From contig NZ_LJBR01000008.1 in the NCBI RefSeq assembly GCF_001282115.1, positions 1 to 64,000 of the forward strand: DNA of 64,000 bases, in the 5' to 3' direction. The stretch's first letter is position 1, and every line of letters begins with the position of its first letter. The stretch comes from Streptomyces sp. NRRL B-24085. GTDB lineage: Bacteria > Actinomycetota > Actinomycetes > Streptomycetales > Streptomycetaceae. The position numbers and the translations under genes were made by a program. A model generated the notes under the pieces. The model was not told the DNA's origin and made no database searches. It saw only the letters and a program-made list of their open reading frames with translations. This document shows positions 45,830 through 55,508 of the stretch, piece by piece.

Positions 45830-45863
45830 AAAGGCCGTACACGGGGTGCCGTGTACGGCCTTT
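45830..45863. terminator. bidirectional hairpin terminator
   Basis: A 15-pair perfect stem (AAAGGCCGTACACGG with its complement) and GGTG loop, followed by T residues, between convergent genes. Confidence 0.9.
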
Positions 45864-45908
45864 CATGTGTGGGTGCCAACCGGCGTACGCCACACGGGTG
45901 CTGTTCGC

Positions 45909-47408
45909 TCAGAGCGAACGATCGCCGGCCTCCCGGTCGCTGCCCCAGTCCACCGGTCCGTCGAAGTGGGCAGCGTGCCGGGGCGGATGGGCGGCGGGAC
46001 CCAGCACGAAGACGTCCTCGGCCCTGTCGAGCACGCCGCCCGAGGGGTCGTCGTCGCCGGCCCGGCGCACCACGTCCCGTTCCGGCATGAGGATGTCGCG
46101 CACGACCATCGCGCACAGGTAGGCGGTGCCCAGCAGATGCAGTCCGATGGCCCAGTGGTAGCCGTCGGTCGGCAGGCCCTTGTGGGCGTTTCCGCTGGTC
46201 GTGTACGCGAGGTACATCCAGATCCCGAGGAAGTACGCCACCTCGCACGCCTGCCAGATGAGGAAGTCGCGCCACTTCGGCCGGGCCAGCACCGCCAGCG
46301 GCACCAGCCACAGGACGTACTGCGGTGAGTAGACCTTGTTGGTGAGGATGAACGCGGCGACGATCAGGAACGCCAACTGGGCGAAACGCGGCCTGCGGGG
46401 AGCGGTCAGGGCGAGCGCCGCAATGCCCGCGCAGCAGAGCAGCACCAGCAGCGTGGCGAGCGTGTTGACGGTGTCGGTGCTCAGCGGGTCGCCTGAGTTC
46501 TGGGCCAGGATCAGCCAGAAGGAACCGAAGTCCACGCCCCGCTCCTGGCTGAACGTGTAGAACTTCGACCAGCCGTCGAAGGCGAAGAGCATCACCGGCA
46601 GGTTCACCACGAGCCAGGAGACGGCCGCGCCGCCCAGGGCCTTGCCGAAGTCCCGCCACTTGCCCGCCCGCCAGCACAGCACGAACAGCGGCCCGAGCAG
46701 GAACACCGGATAGAGCTTGGCGGCCGTGGCGAGCCCCAGGAGGACCCCGAAGGCGAGCGAACGGCCCCGCGCCCACATCAGCATCGCGGAGGCCGTCAGA
46801 GCGACCGCCAGCAGGTCCCAGTTGATGGTGGCGGTCAACGCGAAGGCGGGTGCCAGAGCGAGCAGCAGACCGTCCCACGGTCGGCGGGCGTGGGTACGGG
46901 TCACGCAGACGACGATGACGGCCGCGCAGGCCATCAACATTCCGGCGTTGACCATCCAGTACCACTGTTCCTGGTCCTGGATGCTGCCGCTGCCCGGCGT
47001 GAGCCAGGCGGCGACCTCCATGAACACACCGGTCAGCACCGGGTATTCGAGGTACTGCATGTCGCCGGGGAGCTTGTCGAAGTACGGGACGAGCCCGTCG
47101 GCGAAACCGCGTCCCTGGTAGAGGTGCGGGATGTCCGAGTAGCACGCGTGGGTGTACTGGGTGCTGGCTCCGAAGAACCAGCCGCCGTTGTAGCAGGGCG
47201 CCTTCTGGACCAGGCCGAGCGCGAACACGCCGATGGCCACGAGCACGATGACCCGGACGGGCGTCCACCAGGAGGTCCCCAGCAGCGCGTGCCGCCCGAG
47301 AGGACCGCCGATGAACTCGCTGCCGTTCCTGGAGACCTCGTCGTCCTGGGTCGGACGCACCGGGTCGGACTCGTGCACGCTCGCTGGCGTCGATTCAGCA
47401 CTGGGCAT
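45909..47408 (-). CDS. GT87-type membrane glycosyltransferase (DUF2029-like)
   Basis: 499 residues with about ten membrane segments. Features of polyprenyl-phosphate mannose-dependent GT-C enzymes: YTHACYSDIPHLYQGRGFADGLVPYFD with an acidic pair in the first loop, LEYPVLTGVFM, and NWDLLAVAL. It probably adds sugar to lipids or wall glycans outside the membrane. ATG 47408 was chosen; the frame continues upstream into a parS site (the residues MFHVKH are palindrome-encoded and not a real start). Confidence 0.83.
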   Translation of the reverse strand: MPSAESTPASVHESDPVRPTQDDEVSRNGSEFIGGPLGRHALLGTSWWTPVRVIVLVAIGVFALGLVQKAPCYNGGWFFGASTQYTHACYSDIPHLYQGRGFADGLVPYFDKLPGDMQYLEYPVLTGVFMEVAAWLTPGSGSIQDQEQWYWMVNAGMLMACAAVIVVCVTRTHARRPWDGLLLALAPAFALTATINWDLLAVALTASAMLMWARGRSLAFGVLLGLATAAKLYPVFLLGPLFVLCWRAGKWRDFGKALGGAAVSWLVVNLPVMLFAFDGWSKFYTFSQERGVDFGSFWLILAQNSGDPLSTDTVNTLATLLVLLCCAGIAALALTAPRRPRFAQLAFLIVAAFILTNKVYSPQYVLWLVPLAVLARPKWRDFLIWQACEVAYFLGIWMYLAYTTSGNAHKGLPTDGYHWAIGLHLLGTAYLCAMVVRDILMPERDVVRRAGDDDPSGGVLDRAEDVFVLGPAAHPPRHAAHFDGPVDWGSDREAGDRSL

Positions 47409-47478
47409 GCGGCCCATCCTGCCGTACAAGGCTAGGAGTACGCCGAGGGCCGCCGCACCTGGTGGGTGCGACGGCCCA

Positions 47479-47494
47479 TGTTTCACGTGAAACA
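47479..47494. promoter_or_regulatory. parS site
   Basis: Perfect TGTTTCACGTGAAACA between the glycosyltransferase start and the PBP stop (both on minus). Confidence 0.93.
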
Positions 47495-47516
47495 CCCTCG
47501 ACGGGGCATTTGGTGG

Positions 47517-50204
47517 CTAACCGCCCGATCCTCCGAAGAGGCCCCCATTGCCGTTGCCGTTGGTGTTGCCGCCGTTCCCCTCGGTCGATGTGGCCGTGGG
47601 CGTCGAGGTGACACCACCGTCAGTACCGCCGTTGTCCGTGCCGCCCGTTTCCTCGCACTGCCAGTCGAACCGGCAGGTCTCGGTAGCCGTGGGCGTCGGT
47701 GAGACGGGCGTCTGGCTGGGCGTCGGGGTCGGGGTCGGGCTGGGCGACTCGGTTTCGGTGGGCGTCGGGGTGGGCGTCGGGCTCGGCTCCTCGTTGACGA
47801 TCTGGCCGATGGGCTCCGGCGTCGGGAAGTCGATCGCCTTCTGGCCCTTCAGCGCCTTCTCCATGTAGTCGTGCCAGATCTCGGACGGGAACGACGCACC
47901 GTGGATCTTCTCCTGGCCGCCTGTTCCGTACATCTCGAGGAACGTGCGGTTCTTCTTGGTCTCGTCGTCGTCCAGTCGGAACATGGTGATCGACGTGGAG
48001 AGCTGCGGGGTGTACCCGACGAACCAGGCGGACTTGTTGCCGTCAGTGGTACCGGTCTTGCCGGCCACCTCACGACCGGTCAGCTGGGCGTTGGTACCCG
48101 TACCGTCCTCGACGACGGTCTTGAGGACGTCGGTGACGTTGTCGGCGACCTTCTTCTCGAACGCCTGCTTGGGCTGCGCCTTGTGCGTGAAGACGTCGCC
48201 GTCCTTGCTCGTGACCCTCTCGACGGAGTACGGCTCGTTCTGCTTGCCGCTGGCCGCGAAGGTCGCGTACGCGCCCGCCATGCGGATCGCGCTGGGGTCG
48301 GAGATGCCGATGGAGAAGGACGGGTAGTTGGTGCCGGCCAGGCTGTTCTCCTTGAGGCCCGCGTCCATGGCCGACTCCTTCACCTTGTCCAGGCCGACGT
48401 CCATGCCGAGCTGCACGAAGGCGGAGTTCACGGACTCCCGCATCGCCTCACGAAGGTCGATCTGGTACTTGGGCGGAGAGCCGTAGGACTGCCTGCCGTC
48501 GTTCTCCTGGAGCCACTCCTTGCCCTCCTCGTTCTTCCAGATCGAACCGTCGTAGTTCTCGATCTTGAGGTTGTTCTTACCGCTGAACAGGCTCTTCGCG
48601 TTGACGACCGTGCGCTCGTCCTGCGCCTGGCTCTCACCGAGGTCGGGATCGCGCACGCCCCACTTCATCGCCGCGGCGAGCACGAACGTCTTGAACGTCG
48701 AGCCGACCTGGGCACCGGTGGAGTCGCAGTTGTTGGTGAAGTGGGTGGTTGCGTCCACGCCGCCGTAGCAGGCCCGGATCGCCCCGGTGGCCGGTTCCAC
48801 CGACGCCCCGCCGAACTGGACGTAGGTGTCCTTGTCCGGGCGCTTCTTGGGGTCGATGTTCTCCTTGCGGACCTTCTTGACCGCTGCCTCGAGCTCACCG
48901 ACCTTCTTCTTGTCGAAGGTCGTGTAGATCGAGTAGCCGCCCTGCTGAAGCTGGTCGGCGCTGATGATCTTGTTGTTGATCAGGTACGCCTTGGCGAGGT
49001 CGACCAGGTAGCCGATCTGCCCCTTGAGCTGGGTGTTGGAACGGGGGTTCTGCCACTTGGGCAGCGTGGTGTACTTGGCCCGCTCCGCCGCGCTGAGGTG
49101 GCCGTACTCGACCATCTTGTTGAGGGTGTCCTGCATCTGCCGCAGGGCCCGCCTCTGGTTGGCCTCAGGTGTGGCCTGCGTCGCGTCGATGGAGGTCGCG
49201 CCCGCCGGGTCGTAGTACGTGGCGCCCTTGAGCATGGCGGAGAGGAAGGCGCACTCACCCGGGTTCAGGTCCTTGGCGTCCTTGTTGAAGTACGCACGCG
49301 CGGCTGCCTGGATGCCGTAGGCGTTGCGGCCGTAGTACGCGGAGTTCAGGTACCCCGCCATGATCTCGTCCTTGTTGACCGTGGCGCCCACCTTGATGGA
49401 GATGAAGATCTCCTTGAACTTGCGCGTGACGGTCTGGGACTGGTCGTTCAGGCGCGCGTTCTTGACGTACTGCTGGGTGATGGTGGAACCACCCTGGGTG
49501 TTGCCGCCCCTGGCCATGTTGAACACCGCGCGGGCGATGCCCTTGGGGTCGATGCCGCTGTCGGTGTAGAAGGTCTTGTTCTCCTGCGAGACGACGGCGT
49601 ACTGCATCGCCTTCGGGATCTGCGCGAGGTTGACGATCTGGCGGTTGGTCTCGCCACCGGTGGAGACCATCTCGGTGTCGTCGGACCAGTAGTAGACGTT
49701 GTTCTGCGCCGTCGCGGTCTCCGCGACGTTCGGAACGCTCACGAGGGCGTACCCGACGCCGGCGACCGCCACCAGGCTGCCGATGAAGCCGATGAACAGG
49801 CCCGTCACCAGCTTCCAGGACGGCACCCAGCGGGCCACGCCGTACTTGCCCGCGCGCGGGTAGTCGATGAAGCGTTTCTTGCCCGGGTCGGAAGCGCGTC
49901 CCCGGCCGGCCGGCGCCCCGCGCCTGCCGGCGCGAGCAGGCTCCGCCCCTCTGCGGCGGCCCCCGCCGCCCGTGCTTCTCTGGGCCGCACGGCGGGCCTC
50001 GGCACGGCCGCCGTACGGACGGTCCTCGCCTCCCGGACCGTGGGATGCCGAATCCTGGGAGCTGCTCCCATAGGAGTCGGCAAGAGACCCGGTGGCGCCT
50101 CGCGGAGCCGCGCGGCGACCGGAGGACGAGCCGGACTGGCCGCGTCGGGCCGCGGCACGTCCGCCTCCCTGCGGCTGCGGCGGTTTGCGACGGTGCTCGC
50201 TCAT
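47517..50204 (-). CDS. class A penicillin-binding protein (transglycosylase/transpeptidase)
   Basis: 895 residues. The cytoplasmic N-terminus (120 residues) is Arg/Gly/Ser-rich. One membrane segment follows (LVTGLFIGFIGSLVAVAGVGYALV), then a GT51 transglycosylase (VVSQENKTFYTDSGID, GGSTITQQYVKN), then a transpeptidase with STFK, SVN and KTGTT. The C-terminus is a Pro-Thr repeat (PTPTPTPTETESPSPT), a two-Cys patch (CRFDWQCEE) and a Gly/Asn tail. It builds peptidoglycan at the membrane surface. ATG 50204 is the obvious start. Confidence 0.94.
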   Translation of the reverse strand: MSEHRRKPPQPQGGGRAAARRGQSGSSSGRRAAPRGATGSLADSYGSSSQDSASHGPGGEDRPYGGRAEARRAAQRSTGGGGRRRGAEPARAGRRGAPAGRGRASDPGKKRFIDYPRAGKYGVARWVPSWKLVTGLFIGFIGSLVAVAGVGYALVSVPNVAETATAQNNVYYWSDDTEMVSTGGETNRQIVNLAQIPKAMQYAVVSQENKTFYTDSGIDPKGIARAVFNMARGGNTQGGSTITQQYVKNARLNDQSQTVTRKFKEIFISIKVGATVNKDEIMAGYLNSAYYGRNAYGIQAAARAYFNKDAKDLNPGECAFLSAMLKGATYYDPAGATSIDATQATPEANQRRALRQMQDTLNKMVEYGHLSAAERAKYTTLPKWQNPRSNTQLKGQIGYLVDLAKAYLINNKIISADQLQQGGYSIYTTFDKKKVGELEAAVKKVRKENIDPKKRPDKDTYVQFGGASVEPATGAIRACYGGVDATTHFTNNCDSTGAQVGSTFKTFVLAAAMKWGVRDPDLGESQAQDERTVVNAKSLFSGKNNLKIENYDGSIWKNEEGKEWLQENDGRQSYGSPPKYQIDLREAMRESVNSAFVQLGMDVGLDKVKESAMDAGLKENSLAGTNYPSFSIGISDPSAIRMAGAYATFAASGKQNEPYSVERVTSKDGDVFTHKAQPKQAFEKKVADNVTDVLKTVVEDGTGTNAQLTGREVAGKTGTTDGNKSAWFVGYTPQLSTSITMFRLDDDETKKNRTFLEMYGTGGQEKIHGASFPSEIWHDYMEKALKGQKAIDFPTPEPIGQIVNEEPSPTPTPTPTETESPSPTPTPTPSQTPVSPTPTATETCRFDWQCEETGGTDNGGTDGGVTSTPTATSTEGNGGNTNGNGNGGLFGGSGG

Positions 50205-50555
50205 CGAACGACTACTCCTCGGGCAGGCGCACCCTTGCGCGCCTGGAAACGGCGGCTGGTTTCCGGTCCCCCCGAAGTACGGATGTGGTCGGTCGCGCAT
50301 TCATCCGTACCGCACCGGGACAGCAACGCCCCCCAGGCGTCACTTGGTTCCCGGTGGTGTGCATGCCGCACAGACTACGCACCGTCAAAACCTGCTGAGC
50401 CCCGAAGTTCACCTCAAATCCGGCAACTTGGCTCGCATGAATCATTGATGTGATCCCGTTCACCGTCCTCCCACTTGTCGCTGCCGGAAGGGCGTTCTAT
50501 CGTCTTGATGTATCGAGTCGATACATCGGTGCGAGACAGTGACGAGGAGGCGACG
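50205..50555. other. divergent intergenic region between PBP and PadR-type genes
   Basis: 351 bases. The right end holds the PadR operator (50507-50527). The rest has no convincing gene; promoters for both divergent genes should lie here. No strong -10/-35 pair is evident for the PBP. Confidence 0.5.
50507..50527. promoter_or_regulatory. PadR-type palindromic operator
   Basis: A 21-base near-perfect palindrome around a central G: GATGTATCGA-G-TCGATACATC. It has the ATGT...ACAT ends of PadR-family boxes and sits 29 bases before the PadR-type gene, where it would cover the transcription start. It is likely the autoregulatory site. Confidence 0.75.
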
Positions 50556-51236
50556 ATGAGCCGGCGTTCCGGGATCCTCGAATTCGCCGTGCTCGGCCTG
50601 CTCCGCGAGTCCCCGATGCACGGCTATGAGCTGCGCAAACGTCTCAATACATCCCTGGGCGTGTTCCGAGCCTTCAGCTACGGCACGCTCTACCCCTGCC
50701 TCAAGACGCTGCTCGCCAACGGCTGGTTGATCGAGGAACCGGGGAACACCACCGAGGACGCCCTCGCCGCACCACTCGCAGGGCGTCGCGCCAAGATCGT
50801 CTATCGGTTGACGGCGGAAGGTAAGGAGCACTTCGAGGAGCTGCTCTCGCAGACGGGTCCCGACGCGTACGAGGACGAGCACTTCGCCGCTCGTTTCGCC
50901 TTCTTCGGGCAGACCTCGCGCGACGTCCGCATGCGAGTCCTCGAAGGCCGGCGCAGCCGGCTGGAGGAGCGCCTGGAGAAGATGAGTGCCTCGCTGGCAC
51001 GCACCCGGGAGCGCCTCGACGACTACACACTCGAGCTCCAGCGCCACGGGATGGAGTCCGTGGAGCGCGAAGTGCGCTGGCTGAACGAGCTCATCGAGAG
51101 CGAGCGGGCCGGCCGGGACCTCAAGGGCCCCGGCCGAGGCGAAGCCGCTCGCGACACCACAGAGGGAGCGCCGGGCGTCCTGCCCCGGCCCGGGGACACC
51201 CCCGGTCCGGATACGCCCGGCGACACCGCCACGTGA
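50556..51236 (+). CDS. PadR family transcriptional regulator
   Basis: 226 residues: [52 protein letters not shown] is the PadR winged helix. A long C-terminal helical domain (FEELLSQTG...[34 protein letters not shown]) makes the dimer. ATG 50556 follows GAGGAGG. It lies 44 bases before ino1 and the two are probably co-transcribed; it may therefore control inositol synthesis. Confidence 0.92.
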   Translation: MSRRSGILEFAVLGLLRESPMHGYELRKRLNTSLGVFRAFSYGTLYPCLKTLLANGWLIEEPGNTTEDALAAPLAGRRAKIVYRLTAEGKEHFEELLSQTGPDAYEDEHFAARFAFFGQTSRDVRMRVLEGRRSRLEERLEKMSASLARTRERLDDYTLELQRHGMESVEREVRWLNELIESERAGRDLKGPGRGEAARDTTEGAPGVLPRPGDTPGPDTPGDTAT

Positions 51237-51280
51237 GGTCCCTGCCAGGGCCTCACTCGTACACACAGGGAGCAACCGGA

Positions 51281-52363
51281 ATGGGTTCGGTTCGCGTAGC
51301 CGTCGTCGGCGTGGGCAACTGCGCTGCGTCGCTGGTTCAGGGAGTCGAGTACTACAAGGACGCCGACCCGGCGTCGAAGGTCCCCGGGCTGATGCACGTC
51401 CAGTTCGGCGACTACCACGTGCGTGACATCGAGTTCGTCGCGGCGTTCGACGTCGACGCGAAGAAGGTCGGTCTCGACCTCGCCGATGCCATCGGCGCCT
51501 CCGAGAACAACACCATCAAGATCTGCGACGTGCCGAACACCGGCGTGACCGTCCAGCGCGGCCACACCCTTGACGGTCTCGGCAAGTACTACCGCGAGAC
51601 CATCGAGGAGTCCGCCGAGGCCCCGGTCGACGTCGTCCAGGTCCTCAAGGACAAGCAGGTCGACGTCCTCGTCTGCTACCTGCCCGTCGGTTCCGAGGAC
51701 GCGGCGAAGTTCTACGCCCAGTGCGCCATCGACGCCAAGGTCGCCTTCGTCAACGCCCTCCCGGTCTTCATCGCCGGCACCAAGGAGTGGGCGGACAAGT
51801 TCACCGAGGCGGGCGTCCCGATCGTCGGCGACGACATCAAGTCCCAGGTCGGCGCGACCATCACGCACCGCGTCATGGCGAAGCTGTTCGAGGACCGCGG
51901 CGTCGTCCTGGACCGCACGATGCAGCTCAACGTCGGCGGCAACATGGACTTCAAGAACATGCTTGAGCGGGACCGCCTCGAGTCGAAGAAGATCTCCAAG
52001 ACGCAGGCCGTCACCTCCCAGATCCCCGACCGGGACCTCGGCGAGAAGAACGTCCACATCGGCCCGTCCGACTACGTGGCCTGGCTCGACGACCGCAAGT
52101 GGGCGTACGTCCGCCTCGAGGGCCGCGCCTTCGGCGACGTCCCGCTGAACCTGGAGTACAAGCTCGAGGTCTGGGACTCCCCGAACTCCGCCGGTGTCAT
52201 CATCGACGCCCTGCGCGCCGCGAAGATCGCCAAGGACCGCGGCATCGGCGGCCCGATCCTGTCGGCCTCCAGCTACTTCATGAAGTCCCCGCCGGTCCAG
52301 TACTTCGACGACGAGGCCCGCGAGAACGTCGAGAAGTTCATCAAGGGTGAAGTCGAGCGCTAA
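51281..52363 (+). CDS. ino1: inositol-3-phosphate synthase
   Basis: 360 residues, the short actinobacterial form. NAD motif [16 protein letters not shown] at the N-terminus; catalytic-core stretches [15 protein letters not shown] and [14 protein letters not shown]-terminal [28 protein letters not shown]. It makes inositol phosphate for phosphatidylinositol and mycothiol. AGGGAG precedes ATG 51281. Confidence 0.96.
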   Translation: MGSVRVAVVGVGNCAASLVQGVEYYKDADPASKVPGLMHVQFGDYHVRDIEFVAAFDVDAKKVGLDLADAIGASENNTIKICDVPNTGVTVQRGHTLDGLGKYYRETIEESAEAPVDVVQVLKDKQVDVLVCYLPVGSEDAAKFYAQCAIDAKVAFVNALPVFIAGTKEWADKFTEAGVPIVGDDIKSQVGATITHRVMAKLFEDRGVVLDRTMQLNVGGNMDFKNMLERDRLESKKISKTQAVTSQIPDRDLGEKNVHIGPSDYVAWLDDRKWAYVRLEGRAFGDVPLNLEYKLEVWDSPNSAGVIIDALRAAKIAKDRGIGGPILSASSYFMKSPPVQYFDDEARENVEKFIKGEVER

Positions 52364-52394
52364 GGCTCACTCAAACGCTCCTGCCAGGGCCGTA

Positions 52395-52428
52395 GAGGGT
52401 CCCCGGGCTGTATCGCCCGGGGACCCTC
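52395..52428 (+). terminator. hairpin terminator after ino1
   Basis: A 13-pair stem (GAGGGTCCCCGGG with its complement) and eight-base loop, 31 bases after the ino1 stop. It separates ino1 from the following MFS gene. Confidence 0.85.
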
Positions 52429-52450
52429 GCCGTATGTGAGGCTGTGCCCC

Positions 52451-53725
52451 ATGTCCGTCGTCCGCGATCTGCGTGTCCTTCTCCGCTTCCGGGACTTCCG
52501 GCGCCTGCTCTCCGTGCGCCTGCTCTCCCAGGGCGCGGACGGCGTCTACCAGATCGCGCTCGCCGCCTACGTCGTGTTCTCCCCGGAGAAGCAGACCTCG
52601 GCCACGGCGATCGCCTCCGCGATGGCGGTCCTGCTCCTCCCGTACTCCTTGGTGGGCCCGTTCGCCGGCGTCCTCCTGGACCGCTGGCGCCGCCGCCAGG
52701 TCTTCCTCTACGGCAATCTCGTACGCGCCCTGCTGGCATCGGTGACAGCCGTCCTGATGCTCGGCCATGTCCCGGACTGGCTCTTCTACGTCTCCGCCCT
52801 CTGCGTCACCGCCGTCAACCGCTTCGTCCTGTCCGGCCTGTCCGCCGCACTGCCCCGTGTAGTGGACGAGGAACGTCTGGTGATCGCCAACTCCCTCTCC
52901 CCGACGGCCGGAACGCTCGCCGCCACGACGGGCGGCGGTCTCGCCTTCCTCGTGCGACTCCTGGTCGCCGACTCCGACGCGGCCGTGGTGCTGCTGGGAG
53001 CGGGCCTGTACCTGTGCGGTGCGCTCGCCGCGCTGCGCATGCCCCCGGAACTGCTCGGTCCCGACCGCCAGTTGCTCCGACCCCGCCTCGGTGACGCCCT
53101 CACCGGCACCGCCCGCGAGCTGACCGCAGGCGTACGACACCTGGCCGCACCCGCACGTCGTCCGGCCGCCCGGGCGCTCGGAGCGATGTCGGTCATGCGG
53201 TTCTGCTACGGCGCTCTGCTCGTCATGGTGCTGATGCTCTGCCGGTACGCCCTGACGTCCGACCCGGACGACGGACTGGCTCTGCTGGGACTGGCGTTGG
53301 GCATCTCCGGCGCAGGCTTCTTCGTCGCCGCTGTCATCACCCCTTGGGCCGCCGGCAGACTCGGACCTGAGCGCTGGATCGTCGTGTGCGCGGCGACCGC
53401 CGCGATCCTGGAACCTGCCCTCGGGCTCCCCTTCGCCACCGTCCCCATGCTCGTCGCGGCGTTCGTACTGGGCCTGATCACGCAGGGCGCCAAGATCGCC
53501 ACGGACACGATCGTGCAGTCATCCGTCGACGACGGATTCCGGGGTCGGATCTTCTCCGTCTACGACGTCCTGTTCAACATCGCTTTCGTGGGCGCCGCAG
53601 CCATGGCCGCCCTGATCCTGCCGCCGGACGGCCGCTCGGTGGCCTTGGTGGTCACCGTCGCCGTCCTCTACGCAGCGATCGCGGTCGCGATGACGAAGCA
53701 GCGACAGATGGCGCCGGAACGATGA
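52451..53725 (+). CDS. MFS transporter
   Basis: 424 residues, about twelve membrane segments. MFS_3-type signature RDFRRLLSVRLLSQGADGVYQIALAAYVVF, then YSLVGPFAGVLLDRWRRRQVFLYGN. The substrate is unknown. ATG 52451 or GTG 52436; the former matches the family N-terminus. It stops one base before a parS-containing palindrome that may act as its terminator. Confidence 0.87.
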   Translation: MSVVRDLRVLLRFRDFRRLLSVRLLSQGADGVYQIALAAYVVFSPEKQTSATAIASAMAVLLLPYSLVGPFAGVLLDRWRRRQVFLYGNLVRALLASVTAVLMLGHVPDWLFYVSALCVTAVNRFVLSGLSAALPRVVDEERLVIANSLSPTAGTLAATTGGGLAFLVRLLVADSDAAVVLLGAGLYLCGALAALRMPPELLGPDRQLLRPRLGDALTGTARELTAGVRHLAAPARRPAARALGAMSVMRFCYGALLVMVLMLCRYALTSDPDDGLALLGLALGISGAGFFVAAVITPWAAGRLGPERWIVVCAATAAILEPALGLPFATVPMLVAAFVLGLITQGAKIATDTIVQSSVDDGFRGRIFSVYDVLFNIAFVGAAAMAALILPPDGRSVALVVTVAVLYAAIAVAMTKQRQMAPER

Positions 53726-53757
53726 AGGGGCGGTGTTTCACGTGAAACACCGCCCCT
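53726..53757. promoter_or_regulatory. parS site in a 32-base perfect palindrome
   Basis: The core TGTTTCACGTGAAACA (53734-53749) extends perfectly on both sides (AGGGGCGG/CCGCCCCT). It lies directly after the MFS stop and before the end of cca. In RNA it is a strong hairpin. Confidence 0.92.
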
Positions 53758-53766
53758 CGATGCACT

Positions 53767-53798
53767 CGGGGTCATGTTTCACGTGAAACATGACCCCG
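53767..53798. promoter_or_regulatory. second parS site in a 32-base perfect palindrome
   Basis: The core TGTTTCACGTGAAACA (53775-53790) is extended by CGGGGTCA/TGACCCCG. It lies nine bases beyond the previous palindrome, between convergent genes. The two extensions differ, so this is not a simple duplication. Confidence 0.92.
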
Positions 53799-53808
53799 TT
53801 TCACAGCC

Positions 53809-55251
53809 TCAGCCCTGAGCTGCCCACCACTCCTTGAGCGCGGCCACCGCTTCGTCGCGCTCCATCGGCCCGTTCTCCAGCCGAAGCTCCAGCATGTGCT
53901 TGTACGCACGGCCCACAGCGGGGCCGGGTGCCACACCGAGGATCTCCATGATCTGGTTGCCGTCGAGGTCGGGCCTGATCGAGTCCAGCTCCTCCTGCTC
54001 CTGAAGCTGGGAGATCCGCTCCTCCAGACCGTCGTAGGCACGCGACAGCGCGGCTGCCTTGCGCTTGTTCCTGGTCGTGCAGTCCGAGCGGGTCAGCTTG
54101 TGGAGCCGGTCGAGCAGAGGGCCCGCGTCCCGCACATAGCGGCGCACTGCCGAGTCCGTCCACTCTCCGGTGCCGTATCCGTGGAACCGGAGATGCAGTT
54201 CGACGAGCCGGGAGACGTCCTTCACCAGCTCGTTGGAGTACTTGAGCGCCGTCATCCGCTTCTTGGTCATCTTCGCTCCGACCACTTCGTGGTGGTGGAA
54301 CGAGACCCGGCCGTCCTTCTCGAAGCGGCGGGTGCGCGGCTTGCCGATGTCGTGGAGCAGCGCGGCCAGGCGAAGGGTCAGATCGGGCCCTTCCTTCTCC
54401 AGCGCGATGGCCTGCTCCAGGACGATCAGCGTGTGCTCGTAGACGTCCTTGTGCCGGTGGTGCTCGTCACTCTCCAGCCGCAGGGCTGGAAGCTCCGGCA
54501 GCACATACTCCGCGAGACCCGTGTCGACCAGCAGCGTCAGTCCCTTGCGTGGATGGTCGGACAGGATGAGCTTGTTGAGCTCGTCCCTGATCCGCTCGGC
54601 GGAGACGATCTCCAGGCGTCGGGACATCTCCGTCATCGCGGTGACGACCTCGGGGGCCACCGCGAAGTCGAGCTGCGCCGCGAAGCGCGCGGCCCGCATC
54701 ATCCGCAGCGGGTCGTCCGAGAAGGACGCCTCCGGAGTGCCCGGCGTCCGCAGCACCCGCGCCGCAAGGTCGTCGAGACCGCCGTGCGGGTCGATGAACT
54801 TCTTCTCCGGGAGGGCGACGGCCATCGCGTTCACAGTGAAGTCACGGCGGACGAGGTCCTCCTCGATGGAGTCGCCGTACGACACCTCGGGCTTGCGGGA
54901 GGTACGGTCGTACGCCTCGGACCGGTAGGTGGTCACCTCGATCTGGTAGCCGTCCTTCTGCGCCCCCACCGTGCCGAAGGCGATCCCGACCTCCCACACG
55001 GCGTCCGCCCACGACCGCACGATCTTCAGCACGTCCTGGGGGCGGGCGTCCGTCGTGAAGTCCAGGTCGTTGCCGAGCCGGCCGAGCAGTGCGTCCCGTA
55101 CCGAACCGCCGACCAGAGCGAGTGCGAACCCCGCCTCCTGGAACCGGCGGGCGAGGTCGTCGGCGACAGGTGCGACCTCGAGCGGTTGGTTCACCGCGTG
55201 GTCCTGCACCTGACTCGGGGCACTGAGCTTGTCTTCGTTGGCGTTCGGCAC
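53809..55251 (-). CDS. cca: CCA tRNA nucleotidyltransferase
   Basis: 480 residues. Nucleotidyltransferase head: FALALVGGSVRDALLGRLGNDLDFTTDA (GGSxR and DxD), VRRDFTVNAMAV, FSDDPLRMMRAARFAAQLDF. The C-terminal HD domain has LLHDIGKP, which many bacterial CCA enzymes carry for 2',3'-phosphatase activity. It adds or repairs the 3' CCA of tRNAs. GTG 55251 (VPNANED) is chosen because similarity starts there; the frame is open to 55329. Confidence 0.94.
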   Translation of the reverse strand: MPNANEDKLSAPSQVQDHAVNQPLEVAPVADDLARRFQEAGFALALVGGSVRDALLGRLGNDLDFTTDARPQDVLKIVRSWADAVWEVGIAFGTVGAQKDGYQIEVTTYRSEAYDRTSRKPEVSYGDSIEEDLVRRDFTVNAMAVALPEKKFIDPHGGLDDLAARVLRTPGTPEASFSDDPLRMMRAARFAAQLDFAVAPEVVTAMTEMSRRLEIVSAERIRDELNKLILSDHPRKGLTLLVDTGLAEYVLPELPALRLESDEHHRHKDVYEHTLIVLEQAIALEKEGPDLTLRLAALLHDIGKPRTRRFEKDGRVSFHHHEVVGAKMTKKRMTALKYSNELVKDVSRLVELHLRFHGYGTGEWTDSAVRRYVRDAGPLLDRLHKLTRSDCTTRNKRKAAALSRAYDGLEERISQLQEQEELDSIRPDLDGNQIMEILGVAPGPAVGRAYKHMLELRLENGPMERDEAVAALKEWWAAQG

Positions 55252-55508
55252 AACAGAAGAGGGTACGTGGCCCGGGCGTACCCGGGCGCCTCCATTAAAC
55301 GTGCACAGACTCGCCATCCGGACCTGCACAAGGTCTGCTCCGGAGACCCACGCGCGCGCTCCCCTCTATACCTGCACATTCGGGACAGCGCGGCAGCGTC
55401 CTCCGATCTTGTGGAGCGGTCCGCGGCACTTCCCCTCAGCGCGCATCGTTACCATGCGTGGACGCACATTCCGACGACCACTGACGACGACGAGGGACGG
55501 GCGAGCGC

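Noticed and set aside
47479-47495. Upstream start (residues MFHVKH) for the glycosyltransferase
   Set aside because: These codons are the parS palindrome; the same residues appear wherever a frame runs through parS.
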